Of a DNA stretch of 64,000 nt, positions 47,010 to 56,500 are shown one piece after another (positions within the stretch are counted from its first letter, which is position 1; every line of letters begins with the position of its first letter). The DNA is from Nautilia sp. PV-1 (GTDB lineage Bacteria; Campylobacterota; Campylobacteria; Campylobacterales; Nautiliaceae): positions 1,416,501-1,480,500 of the forward strand of contig NZ_CP026530.1 in assembly GCF_004006315.1 (NCBI RefSeq). Reading direction: 5' to 3'. Made by a program: the position numbers and the translations under genes. The notes under the pieces are model-generated. The model made no database searches and had not been told where the DNA came from. It saw nothing but the letters and a program-made list of their open reading frames with translations.

Positions 47010-49923
47010 ACATCTTCTAAATCAAAAGACGGATATAGTAACCTCTTCTCAAAAAGAGGCTCTGCTTGGTGGAGAAGTTTATAAATATTTAAATATCCCC
47101 TACGTTGTCTTTCCGGATTTCAGAGCGGTTTTAGGAGATGATTTAAGAAGTTTCAGAACGGAAATTTTTGAGCTTAACAACGCTTTATATAAATTTTATA
47201 ATGAAAACTCATATTTTATTTCGCCATATACCACCGTATTAAAAAAGCTGCCGGTAAAAAAATATTATAAAGACATTGTCTTGGAATTCGGTGACGACAT
47301 TAATCTAAATGAACTGAAAGAAAAACTGGTTCTTTGGGGATACGAACATGTGGATATAGTAAGTGAAAAAGGAGAAGTAAGCTTCAGGGGAGACATATTT
47401 GACATATGGCCGATAAACCTGGATAAACCCGTAAGGGTTTCCCTTTTTGATACTGAAATAGAGAGTATAAGAATTTTCGAAGAAACGGACCAGAAAAGCA
47501 TTGAAGAAATTGAAAGTTTCAAAATAATACCGGCCATAGCGGCACTGGACAAAAATGAATACAATGAAATACTGGATAAAATCAACAAAAGCGAATTTTC
47601 CGCATTTTACAAGGATTTTTATTCATTAGGCTTTTGGTACCTGCAAAGGGATTTTCTTGACGGTTTTTCGATACTTTACGATATAAGCCAGGAAATTCAG
47701 GAATATAAAGAGTTTCATAAAGAATTTAATACATATATTGAAAAAGCTCCTTTAATCCCTAACGGGAAATGTAAAGATATTACTGTAAAAAACATTAAAG
47801 AATATCTCTCATTACACAAAAACCAAAAAATAGAAATACTGGCTAAAAACGAAGTGTTATTAAAAGAAGCTGATATTTATGAAGACATAAAACTGAAAGC
47901 CCCTTTGGTCAAATGGATAAAAAGTTCCGCTCACGTAAATATTTCATGCCCCGAAAAAACAGTAATTTCATTAAATCCGCCTGAATTTGAAAAAAGAAAA
48001 AAAACCTCCCTGGTTCTTGACGAACTGAAAAAAGGTGATTTCGTTGTTCATGAATCACACGGCATCGGAAAATTTAACGGACTGAAAAAAGTTGAAATAT
48101 TAGGAAAAGTAAGCGAATATGCGGAAATATTATACGCAAACGACGACAAACTGCTTTTACCTGTAGAAAATCTAAATTTAATAGAAAAATATATTGCCCC
48201 CGGAGGTGTAATTCCGGCTCTCGATAAACTCGGAAAAGGCACATTCGCTAAAAAAAGAGAAAAAATTAAAGAAAAAATTTTCGCAATGGCTGCCGATATT
48301 ATCAAACTCCAGGCACAAAGGGAACTTATAAAACCGGCTCCTTTAAATTTTGAAGGCGTAAAAGAATTTATCGATAAAGCGCCTTTTATTCATACACCGG
48401 ACCAAAAAGAGACAATAAACGCTATTTTAGAAGATTTTAAAACAAAAGTAATGGACAGACTGTTAAGCGGAGACGTCGGATTCGGAAAAACGGAAGTGGC
48501 GATGGTTGCAAGTTTTGTAGTGGCAAAATCCGGCTATCAGGTGGCCGTTATAGCACCTACTACAATTTTGGTCAACCAGCATTTCGAAAGTTTTAAAGAA
48601 AGATTTAAAGATTATCCCGACATAAAAATAGCCAAACTGGACAGGTTTACATCTTCTAAAGAAAAAAAAGAAATAACCGAAGGCGTAAAAAACGGAGAAA
48701 TAAAAATTTTAATCTCAACTCATGCGGGTTTAAATCTTAAATATAAAAATTTAGGTCTGGTTATAATAGACGAAGAACATAAATTCGGCGTAAAACAGAA
48801 AGAAAAATTAAAAGAACTGGCAAAAGACGTTCATACACTTTACATGTCTGCCACTCCGATACCGAGAACCCTGAACATGGCGCTTTCTCAGGTTAAATCT
48901 ATTTCCACCCTGGAAACGGCTCCAAAAGGGAAAAAATCTACAAAAACATTTGTAAAAGAATGGAATGAAAATCTCATTAAAGAAGTTATTTTAAGAGAAC
49001 TAAGGCGCGGAGGACAGATATTTTATATTTACAACAACATAGCTTACATAGAACAAAAGAAAAAAGAGCTTCAAAATATTCTTCCGGATCTTAGAATACT
49101 TGTTTTACATGCCAAACTCACTCCTTCACAAATCGAAAAAGGCCTTGTGGATTTTATAGCGGGCAAATACGACCTGGCGCTTACAACCACCATAGTCGAA
49201 AGCGGAATACATATACCTAATGTAAACACCGTAATAGTGGAAAACGCCGACAAATTCGGAATAGCTGATCTTCATCAGATAAGAGGCAGAGTGGGAAGAG
49301 GAAAACACGAAGGTTATGCATACTTTTTAGTTAAAAATAAAGACGAATTAAGTGAAGACGCAAAAAAAAGGCTTTTGGCGCTTGAAGAAAATTCATTCCT
49401 CGGAAGCGGACAGGTGCTTGCCATGAGAGATCTGGAAATCAGAGGCGGCGGCAACATATTGGGTGCACAGCAGTCAGGACAGATAAAAGGCGTAGGTTAT
49501 TCCATGTATGTAAAAATGCTTGAAGACACTTTAAAAGAGCTAAGCGGCAATAAAATTCAGGAAAACGAAACAGAAGTAAAACTTAACATTAACGCATACA
49601 TATCAGACGAAGTAGTTAAAGAAGACAGATTAAGACTTGATTTATACAAACGTTTTTCAAATGCAAAAACAATTAAAGAAATATACGAACTCGAAAAAGA
49701 AATGATAGACAGGTTTTCAAAACTGGACAAGCCGACACGCAATTTTATTGAAAAAATGAAAGTCAAAGTGCTGGCTCAGGACAAAGGAATAAAATCTATA
49801 TCCAATTACGGTGAAAACATAACTATTATCTATTCTGACGACAAAAAAGAATTTATAAAAGCGCCTGCAAAAGACGACGATATAATTTTAGAAACTATTA
49901 TTACGAAACTTAAAGATATTTGA
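46990..49923 (+). CDS. mfd: Transcription-repair coupling factor Mfd
   Basis: An SF2 translocase that releases stalled RNA polymerase and recruits UvrA. It has 977 residues, shorter than E. coli Mfd (1148) but usual for this phylum. The RNA polymerase interaction domain is near 335-400 (GDFVVHESHGIGKFNGL). Helicase motifs include LLSGDVGFGKTEVAMV, VIAPTTILVNQHF, the DEEH box, MSATPIPRTLNMAL and IHQIRGRVGRG-type HQIRGRVGRGKHEGYAYFL. The C-terminal TRCF domain follows. It starts at TTG 46990 with AAGGAG in place and overlaps the end of folC. Confidence 0.96.
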   Translation: MQAKIYEHLLNQKTDIVTSSQKEALLGGEVYKYLNIPYVVFPDFRAVLGDDLRSFRTEIFELNNALYKFYNENSYFISPYTTVLKKLPVKKYYKDIVLEFGDDINLNELKEKLVLWGYEHVDIVSEKGEVSFRGDIFDIWPINLDKPVRVSLFDTEIESIRIFEETDQKSIEEIESFKIIPAIAALDKNEYNEILDKINKSEFSAFYKDFYSLGFWYLQRDFLDGFSILYDISQEIQEYKEFHKEFNTYIEKAPLIPNGKCKDITVKNIKEYLSLHKNQKIEILAKNEVLLKEADIYEDIKLKAPLVKWIKSSAHVNISCPEKTVISLNPPEFEKRKKTSLVLDELKKGDFVVHESHGIGKFNGLKKVEILGKVSEYAEILYANDDKLLLPVENLNLIEKYIAPGGVIPALDKLGKGTFAKKREKIKEKIFAMAADIIKLQAQRELIKPAPLNFEGVKEFIDKAPFIHTPDQKETINAILEDFKTKVMDRLLSGDVGFGKTEVAMVASFVVAKSGYQVAVIAPTTILVNQHFESFKERFKDYPDIKIAKLDRFTSSKEKKEITEGVKNGEIKILISTHAGLNLKYKNLGLVIIDEEHKFGVKQKEKLKELAKDVHTLYMSATPIPRTLNMALSQVKSISTLETAPKGKKSTKTFVKEWNENLIKEVILRELRRGGQIFYIYNNIAYIEQKKKELQNILPDLRILVLHAKLTPSQIEKGLVDFIAGKYDLALTTTIVESGIHIPNVNTVIVENADKFGIADLHQIRGRVGRGKHEGYAYFLVKNKDELSEDAKKRLLALEENSFLGSGQVLAMRDLEIRGGGNILGAQQSGQIKGVGYSMYVKMLEDTLKELSGNKIQENETEVKLNINAYISDEVVKEDRLRLDLYKRFSNAKTIKEIYELEKEMIDRFSKLDKPTRNFIEKMKVKVLAQDKGIKSISNYGENITIIYSDDKKEFIKAPAKDDDIILETIITKLKDI

Positions 49924-49947
49924 TATAATTTTATCCCCCCTTTTTTT

Positions 49948-50037
49948 GGAGAGATGGCCGAGTGGTTTAAGGCGCACGCCTGGAACGCGTGTGTGGGTTA
50001 ACGCCCACCGAGGGTTCGAATCCCTCTCTCTCCGCCA
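49948..50037 (+). tRNA. tRNA-Ser (anticodon GGA)
   Basis: A complete class II tRNA with encoded CCA. The acceptor GGAGAGA pairs with TCTCTCC, the anticodon loop CTGGAAC gives anticodon GGA, a long variable arm (GTGTGGGTTAACGCCCAC) and T loop GGTTCGAATCC follow. A TATAAT lies about 20 bases upstream, at the mfd stop. The accessory helicase cassette begins on the other side, 115 bases beyond the CCA. Confidence 0.95.
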
Positions 50038-50085
50038 TTACTTCAAACTTACGTAAATTCAGTATTTTTAAAAAATAAACAAGGT

Positions 50086-50132
50086 AAGTGTCAGTTGTTT
50101 TTAGCGGATTTTTACTGATAATTTAACTGACA
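50086..50132. repeat. TGTCAG-type inverted repeat, copy 2
   Basis: AAGTGTCAGTTG at the left and AACTGACA (50125-50132) at the right form an inverted repeat (TGTCAGTT with AACTGACA) around a 28-base spacer, between tRNA-Ser and the helicase gene. The left end matches the other TGTCAG-type units in the window. Confidence 0.5.
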
Positions 50133-50151
50133 ATTTTAAATGACTTATATT

Positions 50152-53100
50152 CTAATCTACTTTAATCAAAATAATATTGAAAACCCCTTGAAGAATCTCT
50201 TTTTTTTCATGAGTATTATAATTTTCTGTAAAATAATATACTAAATTAACCAGATTTATATTTTTTATTTTATATCCTTGATTTAATTTTATTTTTATTT
50301 TATTTATTCCTTTATCTGGTTTAGATTCTGATAATTGTGTGATAAAATTGTGCGAAAAAATTTTATTTCCTTTCAAAAACAAAGGGGAATTGGACAAATA
50401 AACTTTTTTTAATTCTTCTTGACAATCAAATGATTCCCCCAAATGTATATCACCTAAACCTAATTCTAAAATTATTTCTTCAGGTTTCAAATAGGAATTA
50501 TTGTCAGTTTTATATATATGTTTATTATTTTCAATAAATTTATTATAAAAATAATTATGATTTGTATAAATAAACAAACTTTTTTTTGCCCTTGTTACTG
50601 CCACGTAATATTTTCTTATTAAATTTTCATCTAAATTTTCATTATATTTGTTGTTTTCATCCATAATTATTACATTTTCAAACTCTTTGCCTTTTGCTTT
50701 ATGGATGGTGCTGATTGTGATTCTTGAAGTAGAGGATTTAAAAAATTCATCGTCCAAATCATCAATAAGAGCTTTCCAAGCCTCATAAGTAAAACTTTCT
50801 TTATTTTTTACATATGAAATCAGTTCATAAACATAATGGAAATTTCTTGAAAAGGAAAGGTGTGAAATTCTCGCTAATGCTTTGTTTAATATTTCTTCTG
50901 TAAGTATTTTCTCTTCTTGAAGATTTTCTATTATTGCATTGTCAAATTCCTTAATTTCAAACAAATCGCTCCACTTGAATTTTTGTTTATCAAGTATAAG
51001 TTTAGATTTAATGTTGTATTTGTTTAAAAGAGACTTTAGTGTCAAGGCAGTGTCGTTGCTGTGTGTTAATATTGCAATTTCCCGTTCAATTCCTATGTCC
51101 ATTATTTTTGCAACTACCGGTTCATAGAGATTTGGTGAAAAAAATTTGATTATCTCTATAATTCCTTTTTCTTTTTTTACAGGCACTATATCCGTTCTTT
51201 TTTTTCTGGATTTTATCTTTTTTATAAATTCATTGGAATATTCGACTATATTCTCTGTACTTCTGAAATTTTTACTTAAACTGAAACTCACCTTTTCTTT
51301 TGTATCCAAAAGCTCCCAAAAATCATCAAAAAACTTAACTGATGAACCTGTAAAATCCATTATCATCTGGTCGTCGTCACCAACAGCAACTATTTCTCTT
51401 ATTCCCGAATATTTAATTATCTCTTTAACAATTTCAAACGTTTTAGGGGTAATATCCTGGTATTCGTCTAAATACAACACCGATTTTACAGGAATTATTT
51501 CTTTTTTTATCTCAGGTTCCAAGCACAAAAATTTATCAAATATATAATTATTGTCTTTTTGAGTACTTATATTTTTACTGTTTTCTCCGAGAATATAATA
51601 TAAATAAGAATGAAACGTATGAATATCCAGTTTATATACATCATTTCCTATCAAATCATATAGCCTGTCTTTAAACTCAATCATTGCGGTTCTGGTATAA
51701 GTCAGCATTAAAAACAGTTCCGGATTTACTTTTTCGTTATTTAAAATAAGATTAGCAATTTTATTTACAAGCGTTTTTGTCTTTCCGCTTCCAGGACCTG
51801 CCAATACAAGCATTTGCCTTTTTTTGCTGTTTACAATTTCTTTTTGTTCATCGGTTAAACTTTCAAAAATCTGTTTATGCTTTGTTTTGGTAATGAAATA
51901 TCCAATATATTGTTTTACAAATTTAATGTGTTTTTTAATAAAATCATCTATAGGCATTAAAAAATAATTTTTTAGAAATTCGGAAGTGTTTGAATTTGTC
52001 TGTCTTATTAAAAATTCGTTCATGATATGTATTTTTTTTCTTTTGTTTTCATAATACGGTTTTTTTCTTTTTTCATACATTTCATTTGTGTATTGGTTTA
52101 TGTGTTTTTTTACTTTTAAAATATATTGAGGATAATAAATAAAAACACCGTCTATTAGTGTTATAGCTTTTGCATAATGCAAAAAAACAAGATAATCATT
52201 AATTTCTTTTTCTTTCAAATTCGGAAATTCTTTTTTTATGTCAGAAAATTTGACGGTTGTTTTGTTTTCTAATATTTTTTTGTAAATTCTATACGAATAA
52301 TTAAGTCTGTTATTGATTTTTTCTTTAAATTTATCAATATTTTGTGTTTTTAATTTCCATAAACTAAGTTTCTTATCAAGTCTTTTAATTTCGGTATATT
52401 CTTTCCAGTTGTTTAAAATTCTCTCTAATATTTCTATGATTTTCTTATTGTTTTGTTTATTGTATTTTTGAAATCTTTTGTCTTCGCTTTGTTTAAAATT
52501 TTCAGCAATTTCGCGCAGTTTTAAAATTTCTTCACCGTTTGTTATATTTTCTATTAAAAATCTCTCCAAAGCAAAATAGAGCCACTGAACCGGTTTGTTA
52601 ATTTTAAAATGGATATCCACTTCTTCACTTATTATCTCTTTATCTTTTAACTCTTTTACGGCTTCAATAATTTCTTTTTCGTTTCTGCCTAATAAAAATG
52701 CGGCTTCGGCTATGTCAAGCGTTTTTCTTGATTTTTTCTTTATTAGGTTATAAATTTCAAAAGCAAGATTGATTTCTTTGCTACCAACATCCAGTAATTT
52801 TCTTACCTTTACAATATCGGTTATTTCTATCGCTGTTGCATAAATATTGTAGTTGTTGCTTTCTCTTTCAATTAAACCTTCTTCTGTCAGTTCTGTAATA
52901 ATGTCGTTAAGTCTTTGTTTATATTCTTCGGAATCTATATCTATATTTAATTTTGATTTTAAGGCAAGTTCTACGGGAGTTATGTATATTTTGTCTTTTT
53001 TATAGTCTTTTATAGCCTGATAAACAGCTTGAATTTCTTCTCTTGTAATAATTGAGCTTTTTAATCTATGCAAATATTTGTCGAAGTCTCCCTCATAATA

Positions 53101-55158
53101 CAAACTGATACATTCGGCTTGAGGTACAAGTTTTTTATCCCTTCCGGCTCTTCCGGATTCCTGCATATAATCTTCTATGTTTTGTGACGGGGTAAAATGA
53201 ATTACACTTTCAATATCAGGCTTATCAACTCCCATACCAAAAGCCGTGGTTGAAACTATAATATCTATATGATTGTCAAGAAAATTTTGCAAAATTTCTT
53301 CTCTGTTTTCTTTTTTTGAATGGAAACTCTCAACTCTTAAACCGCTTTCAATATTTAATCTTTGTGCTACTTCATCGCAATCCTTAATACTGTTTGGAAT
53401 ATAAATAATTTGTTTAGGTTTCACCAACTTTAAAAGTTCTTTATATTTTTCCTCAAAAATATCTTTTTTATTTTCAGCATTGATTTTTATAACTTTATAA
53501 ATTAAATTATTTCTTTTGTTATCGGCTATAAATTCTTCAAATCTGATATTTAATTTATCATAAAAATAATCTTTAATATCTTTAATAACTTCCTTTGAAG
53601 CGGTTGCACTAAATAATGAAATAGGTGGTATTTCTTCATTATATATTTCTTTTAAAAAATCGGCTATATATCTGTAATCAGGTCTGAAATCGTGTCCCCA
53701 CATTGATATACAATGTGCTTCGTCTATTACAACCCTTGATAAATCTCTTTTTTTTAAAATACCTCTTATTGTCTTAAAACGCAAGGATTCGGGCGCAATA
53801 TACAACAAATTCACAATACCATTTTCCACATCCTCGATAAGCTTTTTTCTTTCACTTGGAGATAAAAATCCGCTTAATGCTCCGGCTTTTACGGATGTAT
53901 TGTATTTTTTATTAAATCCTTCTATCTGGTCTCTCATTAATGACCGTAGTGGAGAGATGACAAGTGTAAGTCTTTGAAAATTTTCGGCTTCAAATATAGC
54001 CGGTATCTGATAACAAAGGCTTTTTCCTCCTCCTGTGGGTAAAATTGCGAGAATATTTTTATTGTTTAATGCCGTGTTTATAATATCTTCCTGGGAAATT
54101 TCCCTGTTTTCAAAAATGTTTTTTTCAAGAGGTTTGAATTTTCTAAATTCAAATTCATTACACTCAAGTAGATTCTGGACATAGTTTTTTAAAGATTTTA
54201 TTTTTTTTAATACCAATTTTTTTTCAACTTTATATAAATTTTCAATATTTTTGTATGCAAAAGGCGGCACAGGCTTTTTTAGGTATTTTGACATTAAAAT
54301 AATTGCAATTTCAAATGAATTTCTTAATATATACTCTTTGTCTATATTTTCAAAATAATTATTGATTATCTCAAAAACCACTTTTTCATCAATTTTTACC
54401 AAATCCAATCCGGTATACTTGAAAAATCCTTTATAATATTCATTATCTTTGAGAAAATAAAAAAGAGTGTGCTTCAATTCTTTGGGTAATGTTTTAAAGG
54501 TTTCGCATAATTCTACAAACAATTGAAGTGATTCTTTTGCGTCTTTTAAAGGGTTGTTTTGTTTTTCTTCGCGTTTATATTCCTTATCCAGCGAAAGAGA
54601 CGATTTTTTACTAAACAAAATTGATAAATACAATGTGTCAATGAAATTTTTCTTCCTTAATGCGTTCTGAAAATTTTTTGTAAAATTTACTTTTTTATAA
54701 TAAAAAGAATAACTCAACAAAACAGGGACATCATAATTTATAATATTATGTCCGCATATAAAATTAATACTTTCATTATTTAAAATAAATTCCTGAAATC
54801 CGTTTATTGTAAATAAATTACCGCCTGGTTGAGTTGCCACTATTTTTTCATCGTTTATTGTGTCAATATCTATAAAAATCAATTTAAAATCCATTGCTAT
54901 TTTAATATACTGAATTAATTCTTTTTCACTTATTCCAAAATTTTCAAAATTTTTGCATTTAATAACAAGATGTCTTTTTGAAGTGTTTTTGATATTATTT
55001 ATGTCTTCTTCAAGCCAGTATTTTTGAGAGGGCAGGTTGTAATTATCCATATCATCGTAATCTATAAATTTCCAGTCTTTTTTATAAACAAAGTAATTGT
55101 TTTTGATTAAGTTTGTTATTTGTTTATAATCGGCCTCTCCAATATCCAATAATTTCAA
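50152..55158 (-). CDS. Giant fusion: exonuclease-like domain, RecQ-type helicase and UvrD-type helicase
   Basis: A 1668-residue protein with two complete helicase engines. Residues about 90-215 resemble a DnaQ-like 3'-5' exonuclease: IFIDIDT (95-100), GHNIINYD (136-143) and PLKDAKESLQLF; the first motif has Asp-Ile-Asp instead of Asp-x-Glu, so activity is uncertain. A RecQ-like SF2 core spans about 350-700: LPTGGGKS (373-380), DEAH (479-482), FSATAS, and QESGRAGRD (667-674). The RecQ four-cysteine zinc site is absent; winged-helix-like segments follow. A UvrD/Rep SF1A core covers about 1098-1540: AGPGSGKT (1120-1127), DEYQD (1231-1235), GDDDQMIMDF, TIHKAKG, YVAVTRAKK. The start is TTG with AGGGGA before it. 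The gene looks more AT-rich than its neighbours and is probably transferred. Repair or defence roles are inferred. Confidence 0.88.
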   Translation of the reverse strand: MKLLDIGEADYKQITNLIKNNYFVYKKDWKFIDYDDMDNYNLPSQKYWLEEDINNIKNTSKRHLVIKCKNFENFGISEKELIQYIKIAMDFKLIFIDIDTINDEKIVATQPGGNLFTINGFQEFILNNESINFICGHNIINYDVPVLLSYSFYYKKVNFTKNFQNALRKKNFIDTLYLSILFSKKSSLSLDKEYKREEKQNNPLKDAKESLQLFVELCETFKTLPKELKHTLFYFLKDNEYYKGFFKYTGLDLVKIDEKVVFEIINNYFENIDKEYILRNSFEIAIILMSKYLKKPVPPFAYKNIENLYKVEKKLVLKKIKSLKNYVQNLLECNEFEFRKFKPLEKNIFENREISQEDIINTALNNKNILAILPTGGGKSLCYQIPAIFEAENFQRLTLVISPLRSLMRDQIEGFNKKYNTSVKAGALSGFLSPSERKKLIEDVENGIVNLLYIAPESLRFKTIRGILKKRDLSRVVIDEAHCISMWGHDFRPDYRYIADFLKEIYNEEIPPISLFSATASKEVIKDIKDYFYDKLNIRFEEFIADNKRNNLIYKVIKINAENKKDIFEEKYKELLKLVKPKQIIYIPNSIKDCDEVAQRLNIESGLRVESFHSKKENREEILQNFLDNHIDIIVSTTAFGMGVDKPDIESVIHFTPSQNIEDYMQESGRAGRDKKLVPQAECISLYYEGDFDKYLHRLKSSIITREEIQAVYQAIKDYKKDKIYITPVELALKSKLNIDIDSEEYKQRLNDIITELTEEGLIERESNNYNIYATAIEITDIVKVRKLLDVGSKEINLAFEIYNLIKKKSRKTLDIAEAAFLLGRNEKEIIEAVKELKDKEIISEEVDIHFKINKPVQWLYFALERFLIENITNGEEILKLREIAENFKQSEDKRFQKYNKQNNKKIIEILERILNNWKEYTEIKRLDKKLSLWKLKTQNIDKFKEKINNRLNYSYRIYKKILENKTTVKFSDIKKEFPNLKEKEINDYLVFLHYAKAITLIDGVFIYYPQYILKVKKHINQYTNEMYEKRKKPYYENKRKKIHIMNEFLIRQTNSNTSEFLKNYFLMPIDDFIKKHIKFVKQYIGYFITKTKHKQIFESLTDEQKEIVNSKKRQMLVLAGPGSGKTKTLVNKIANLILNNEKVNPELFLMLTYTRTAMIEFKDRLYDLIGNDVYKLDIHTFHSYLYYILGENSKNISTQKDNNYIFDKFLCLEPEIKKEIIPVKSVLYLDEYQDITPKTFEIVKEIIKYSGIREIVAVGDDDQMIMDFTGSSVKFFDDFWELLDTKEKVSFSLSKNFRSTENIVEYSNEFIKKIKSRKKRTDIVPVKKEKGIIEIIKFFSPNLYEPVVAKIMDIGIEREIAILTHSNDTALTLKSLLNKYNIKSKLILDKQKFKWSDLFEIKEFDNAIIENLQEEKILTEEILNKALARISHLSFSRNFHYVYELISYVKNKESFTYEAWKALIDDLDDEFFKSSTSRITISTIHKAKGKEFENVIIMDENNKYNENLDENLIRKYYVAVTRAKKSLFIYTNHNYFYNKFIENNKHIYKTDNNSYLKPEEIILELGLGDIHLGESFDCQEELKKVYLSNSPLFLKGNKIFSHNFITQLSESKPDKGINKIKIKLNQGYKIKNINLVNLVYYFTENYNTHEKKEILQGVFNIILIKVD

Positions 55159-55185
55159 TTTATTTTCCCCTAAAAAATTTAAAGA

Positions 55186-55564
55186 TTAATATGAAACACC
55201 TAAATAATTTTCCAATTCTTCTAATTGCCAACCTACTTGCTCATAAAAAACAGTAGAAGTATGTTCTAAAAAAGGAATAACTTTATCTAAACTCTTTTTT
55301 AAACCATATACATCAAGTGTTTTTTTGTAATAAAAAAATTTTTATGTCAGGTTTTATTGTTTTTAAATAATAAATATTTTGAAAGTATTGTTTAATTACA
55401 ATAATTATTCTGTAATTATAATTTTGCAGTCTATCTACAAATGAAGAAATTTTTTCGCCCAATTCAAATTTTTTTAGTTTTTTGATTTGAGACTTAATTA
55501 ATTTCTCACTTTCTATTTCAACAGTATTTTTTATTATTTCAAACATTTTTATAATCTCTTGCAT
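55186..55564 (-). pseudogene. Small gene upstream of the helicase fusion, interrupted by a frameshift
   Basis: Not recognised. From ATG 55564 (preceded by GGGGG) an 83-codon frame runs through a helical, Lys-rich protein (MQEIIKMFEIIKNTVEIESE) and stops at 55313. In the +1 frame an open stretch continues without a break for 44 codons (TLDVYGLKKSLDKVIPFLEH, then FYEQVGWQLEELENYLG) to a stop at 55186, 27 bases before the helicase start. The switch must lie within a short window holding T7 and A7 runs near 55320-55345. Removing one base would give one protein of about 130 residues. Either a real mutation, a sequencing error at the homopolymer, or programmed slippage. Confidence 0.65.
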
Positions 55565-55852
55565 TTTATCCCCCAAAAGACAGTTAAAGAATTATATCGA
55601 AATTTAAAAAGCAACTTATTTTAAATCAACTTTCCTTTATATTAAATTAATTTTTGAAAAAATATAATTTATTTTTTAATATTTTTTGAGGTTTATTGTA
55701 TATTTTTTCTTCAACACTTTCAGATCCATTATTTTTCTTCGATTCATATTATATAGCAATTAAATTTTCTTACTCATTTTTTCTATATATATTGAAATTA
55801 AAAATAATAATGTTAAAATAAAAAGAATGAATTATTTACCTGAAGGAATATA

Positions 55853-56500
55853 ATGATTTCAAAAATATTTATCGATACGCTGATATTAATTACGGTATTT
55901 AATCCTTTAGAAGCGGCTATTGTTCTACTGTCTATAAGAAATCCATATGATAATGATACAAAAATAGCTTTTATTTCTTCGCTAACTGTATTTGTTTTAT
56001 CTTTTATAATACTTTTTGTTTCTTCTTTCTTATTTACTCATATTCATTCCGACATACTGCCCGGCAATGAAACCCTTTATATAAACGTTGTCAAAATAAT
56101 AGGTGGGATACTGCTTTTTTTTGTGGGATGGATTATGATAAACGGAAAAAGAGCAAGCAATATGGTACTTAATAAAAAAGAAAAAAAATTCGCAAAAGAA
56201 AAAGAAGAAATTGCAATAATACCAATGGCTGTACCAGTTATATTAGGACCTGGAGTGTTTACCGTGCTGCTTGTACTTGGAGACAGGGCAAAAAACACGA
56301 TTTCTAAAGAAGAACTTTTTATCTCACTGGTGCTGTCAATGCTTGTAATGTATCTGACGTTAAAATATGCCGAAAAAATTATTAAATTTCTAGGTCTTCA
56401 CGGTATTAAAATAATATCTTTGCTTACGGGTCTGTTTATTATGTTTATTTCTATAATTTTCTTTATAAACGGGTTAAAAGGAATTTTAAGCTTTATGTAA
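55853..56500 (+). CDS. MarC-family inner membrane protein
   Basis: A 215-residue protein of the MarC/UPF0056 family with six predicted transmembrane helices. Family segments are TVFNPLEAAIVLLSI near the N-terminus (usually NPLG/NPxG), IIGGILLFFVGWIMINGKR, and IPMAVPVILGPGVFTVLL, the conserved P-x-x-x-GPG. Function of the family is not established; older claims of drug resistance were not confirmed. Its end overlaps the convergent dnaX by 15 bases. Confidence 0.9.
   Translation: MISKIFIDTLILITVFNPLEAAIVLLSIRNPYDNDTKIAFISSLTVFVLSFIILFVSSFLFTHIHSDILPGNETLYINVVKIIGGILLFFVGWIMINGKRASNMVLNKKEKKFAKEKEEIAIIPMAVPVILGPGVFTVLLVLGDRAKNTISKEELFISLVLSMLVMYLTLKYAEKIIKFLGLHGIKIISLLTGLFIMFISIIFFINGLKGILSFM

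Noticed and set aside
49948-55600. A classical integrative island with attachment sites at tRNA-Ser
   Set aside because: No integrase gene and no copy of the tRNA 3' end was seen on the far side of the cassette, so only adjacency to the tRNA can be claimed.
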